Below, piece by piece: positions 61,699-64,000 of a DNA stretch of 64,000 nt; the stretch's first letter is position 1, and the number at the start of each line of letters is the position of its first letter. This DNA is from Oscillatoriales cyanobacterium (lineage in GTDB: Bacteria; Cyanobacteriota; Cyanobacteriia; Cyanobacteriales; Laspinemataceae), in contig JAABRM010000029.1 in the NCBI GenBank assembly GCA_011390955.1, positions 24,705-88,704 on the forward strand, written 5' to 3'. Made by a program: the position numbers and the translations under genes. The notes under the pieces are model-generated. The model worked only from the letters and a program-made list of their open reading frames with translations, was not told the DNA's origin and searched no databases.

Positions 61699-62652
61699 GT
61701 GACCAATGACCAAATAATTGAAATAGCGGGAGTTTCTATTCCCCCAGGTTCTCGGAAACGGTTAGAAATTCCCGTGGCAGGTTTGCCCACCCAAACCATG
61801 TTATCCCTGCCAGTGGCGGTAGTGAATGGCACTCGACCCGGCCCTCGGTTGTGGTTGAGTGCGGCCATTCATGGGGATGAAATTAACGGGGTGGAAATTA
61901 TTCGCCAAGTGCTAAAACAGGTGAAGCCGAATAAACTGACGGGGACTTTAATTGCGGTGCCAATTGTGAATGTATTTGGCTTTATCGAACAGTCCCGCTA
62001 TTTGCCCGATCGCCGTGATTTAAACCGTTGCTTTCCGGGGTCGCCGCGAGGGTCTTTGGCGGCTCGATTAGCCCATTTATTTATGACAGAAATTGTCAGT
62101 CAATGCACTCATGGAATCGATCTGCATACCGCCTCCGATCATCGGATCAATCTACCACAAATTAGAGCTAATTTGAAAGATGCCAACACTAAACGGTGTG
62201 CTGAGGCATTCGGGGCACCAGTGATGATTCATGCCACCACTCGCGATGGTTCCCTCAGAGAAGCTGCCACTCAGCGAGGAATCCCTATATTACTTTACGA
62301 AGGTGGTGAAGCCCTGCGGTTTGGCCCAGAAGCTATTGAAGTGGGAGTACAGGGGATTTTGCGGGTGATGGCTTGCTTGGGAATGCATCCCTCTCCGGGC
62401 AATGAACTCCCAGAACCGCCTTTGTTGGTGGAAAAAACCCAATGGGTTCGCGCTTCTCGTAGTGGGATTTTGCGTTTGCGAGTCAAGTTGGGGCAACAGG
62501 TGGAGAAAAAACAAAGTCTTGGCGCGATCGCTGACCCGGTTGGGGAAACCACTTCGGAAGTTCATGCGTCATGTAACGGGTTGGTGATTGGTTATATGCA
62601 AAATCCTTTGGTTAACCAAGGAGATGCGATCGTGCATTTAGCAGTGGTCTAG
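61699..62652 (+). CDS. AstE/AspA (succinylglutamate desuccinylase/aspartoacylase) family zinc hydrolase
   Basis: 317 residues. Zinc ligands H58 and E61 in AAIHGDEINGVE and the later HGIDLH, with the substrate-arginine segment LPDRRDLNRCFPGS, identify the family of zinc carboxypeptidase-like deacylases. The last 80 residues form a hammerhead or lipoyl-like beta domain (GILRLRVKLGQQVEKKQS, GDAIVHLAVV). The natural substrate is unknown. The start is GTG 61699, directly after a CAA-rich tract. It is convergent with the SMP-30 gene, 16 bases away. Confidence 0.85.
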   Translation: MTNDQIIEIAGVSIPPGSRKRLEIPVAGLPTQTMLSLPVAVVNGTRPGPRLWLSAAIHGDEINGVEIIRQVLKQVKPNKLTGTLIAVPIVNVFGFIEQSRYLPDRRDLNRCFPGSPRGSLAARLAHLFMTEIVSQCTHGIDLHTASDHRINLPQIRANLKDANTKRCAEAFGAPVMIHATTRDGSLREAATQRGIPILLYEGGEALRFGPEAIEVGVQGILRVMACLGMHPSPGNELPEPPLLVEKTQWVRASRSGILRLRVKLGQQVEKKQSLGAIADPVGETTSEVHASCNGLVIGYMQNPLVNQGDAIVHLAVV

Positions 62653-62668
62653 TTGCTTTAATTTTGCT

Positions 62669-63700
62669 TTAATTTAGCGATCGCAATCCAGGGATTTTCA
62701 ACCGGACTCGGTACAGGCTATTTCTGGCAGTCAAATATAAGGTTTGATAGTCGCGATCGCCCCAAGCTAAATTTGCCGGAACCTCTGGGACTTCAATAAT
62801 TCCCAGGAGATTTCCCCCAGGGGAAAACACCCAAACTCCTCCCGGTCCCGTACTATAAACATTCCCTTTAATATCCACTTTCATCCCATCGGGGACGCCC
62901 GGTTTATTTGGGTCTTTTTGTGCGGCAAAAATGCGTCCATTTGCCAAGGTTCCGTCTGGTTTCACATCGAAAACCCGAATATTACCCGCTTGAGAATCAT
63001 TCACATATAATTTGGTTTCATCCGGGGAAAAAGCAATGCCATTAGGACGGACAAAATCATCGACTAATAAGGTTAAAGTTCCGTCTGTACCCAGGCGATA
63101 AACACCGAAAAAATCTAATTCTTGCTGTTCCGATTTAATCCCATAGGGTGGGTCGGTAAAATAGATACTGCCATCGGATTTTACCACCAAATCATTGGGA
63201 CTATTCAGCCGTTTTCCCTGATATTCACTCGCCAATGTCACCACTTGACCATCAAGTTCGGTGCGAGATACCCGGCGATTACTATGTTCAGCGGTGATTA
63301 ATCTTCCTGCGCGATCGAATGTATTCCCATTCGCGTTTCCTGAAGGTTTACGAAATACCTCAATTTGATTATTCGGTTGCCATTTATAAATAGTATTCGC
63401 GGGAATATCACTAAATAATAGAAAACCATCCGGGTGCCAAAGGGGGCCTTCGGTAAACTCGAAGTTTCCGGCAATTTTTTCTACCGGAGTATCAGCATCA
63501 ATAATTTCTCTAAAAGCTTTTTCCGCCTCTGTGGGGCTGATGGTTTTCGTTGCGATCGCAGGATTCTGATTAGTTGCTTGAATCTGGTCAATGTTGTTGG
63601 CAGTAGAGGTATGACTACAGCCGGTTATTAACAGAGTTAACAATAAGCCAACTTTAGTCATGGTAGATATTATAATTAATTTTTTAGGGTTTTTGTTCAT
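62669..63700 (-). CDS. SMP-30/gluconolactonase-family lipoprotein
   Basis: 343 residues. An N-terminal lipobox (LITGCS) follows a hydrophobic stretch (KVGLLLTLLITGC), so the protein is probably a lipoprotein in the periplasm or outer membrane. The six-bladed propeller of the SMP-30/LRE family shows FTEGPLWHPDG, LNSPNDLVVKSDGSIYFTD, FVRPNGIAFSPDETKLYV and the final ANLAWGDRDYQTLYLTA. Family enzymes are calcium-dependent lactonases; the substrate is unknown. ATG 63700 (MNKNPKKLIII) is chosen; a second ATG (MTKVGLLL) at 63661 would give a shorter signal sequence. Confidence 0.85.
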   Translation of the reverse strand: MNKNPKKLIIISTMTKVGLLLTLLITGCSHTSTANNIDQIQATNQNPAIATKTISPTEAEKAFREIIDADTPVEKIAGNFEFTEGPLWHPDGFLLFSDIPANTIYKWQPNNQIEVFRKPSGNANGNTFDRAGRLITAEHSNRRVSRTELDGQVVTLASEYQGKRLNSPNDLVVKSDGSIYFTDPPYGIKSEQQELDFFGVYRLGTDGTLTLLVDDFVRPNGIAFSPDETKLYVNDSQAGNIRVFDVKPDGTLANGRIFAAQKDPNKPGVPDGMKVDIKGNVYSTGPGGVWVFSPGGNLLGIIEVPEVPANLAWGDRDYQTLYLTARNSLYRVRLKIPGLRSLN

Positions 63701-63877
63701 TTTTAAACTGCCTGTTATGGGATAAGTGCTTGTGATTAGGGGATTTATTTAGGAACGATAAAGCGAATCGCCCCTACAGGATGTGTGGTCTACTCAACAG
63801 AAAAACGTTGTCATACTTACTAACATCATTTATAGAAAATAAAATCATGTAATTTAGGGTTATTTTTAAGAAAATGA

Positions 63878-64000
63878 TGCCAATAAAATGCCAATAAAAT
63901 GCCAATAAAATGCCAATAAAATGCCAATAAAATGCCAATAAAATGCCAATAAAATGCCAATAAAATGCCAATAAAATGCCAATAAAATACCAATAAAATG
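63878..64000. repeat. 11-bp tandem repeat running off the window
   Basis: About eleven copies of CCAATAAAATG, the last with one substitution (ACCAATAAAATG). The array continues past the window end. Eleven is not a multiple of three, so the minus-strand frame through it is an artefact. Confidence 0.95.

Noticed and set aside
63774..63971. 65-codon minus-strand frame of WHFIGILLAFY repeats
   Set aside because: Translation of the 11-bp tandem repeat.

Overview
The window is a stretch of a cyanobacterial chromosome, most likely from a filamentous, repeat-rich Oscillatoriales-type species. The evidence is the very frequent HIP1 octamer (GCGATCGC), psbZ beside ribH, a cyanobacterial-type RNase E ending in an arginine-cluster tail, a DesC-type desaturase, and several small families known mainly from cyanobacteria (DUF1830, DUF1997, DUF4079-like, DUF6761-like, the 62-residue PsbZ). 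The species is inferred from gene content only.

Layout. 0-9 kb: housekeeping genes, namely 5'-truncated lpxB, an ABC1/AarF kinase, a PP2C phosphatase, a tandem universal stress protein, and a minus-strand group (dprA, an ElyC/DUF218 protein, a serine beta-lactamase-like hydrolase). 9-16 kb: a decayed, repeat-loaded stretch with a duplicated gene fragment, an Asp/Ser/Asn-repeat protein, nested MITE-like elements, a GH1 beta-glucosidase pseudogene, a GTPase/DUF697 protein and an OmpR-family regulator with an atypical receiver. 16-28 kb: an ABC ATPase, two membrane proteins, DUF1830, a radical SAM/B12 protein, a 103-bp tandem repeat, a Uma2-type protein, a CPBP protease, clpS, an LL-diaminopimelate aminotransferase and a STAS protein. 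28-41.6 kb: a conserved block with a fused radical SAM/DUF2344 protein, rne, rnhB, two DUF1997 paralogues, pheA, a methionine-gamma-lyase-family protein and desC. 41.8-43.7 kb: an AT-rich two-gene ATPase plus DUF4276 (TOPRIM-like) module. 44-50.5 kb: a ProA-like protein lacking the expected catalytic cysteine, tRNA-Gly(GCC), ribH, psbZ, and a large DHH-CBS-nucleotidyltransferase with a repeat-derived insertion. 50.6-60.5 kb: an accessory region with a HEPN plus DUF262 pair, a secreted TPR-CHAT protein with about 20 near-identical TPR units, and two toxin-antitoxin remnants whose downstream parts have been replaced by a composite repeat. 60.5-64 kb: a membrane protein, an AstE/AspA-type hydrolase and an SMP-30-like lipoprotein, ending in an 11-bp tandem repeat.

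The most striking feature is the density and variety of repeats. There are about 103-bp MITE-like elements with TATAGC termini, AAACCGGGTTT palindromes reused as terminators, pairs of short-unit tracts in opposite orientation that would fold into long hairpins, and a composite repeat that sits exactly where two toxin-antitoxin genes break off. The best candidates for an undescribed functional system are the HEPN/DUF262 pair next to the TPR-CHAT protein and the ATPase/DUF4276 pair. Both are inferred to be defence-like from domain content only.
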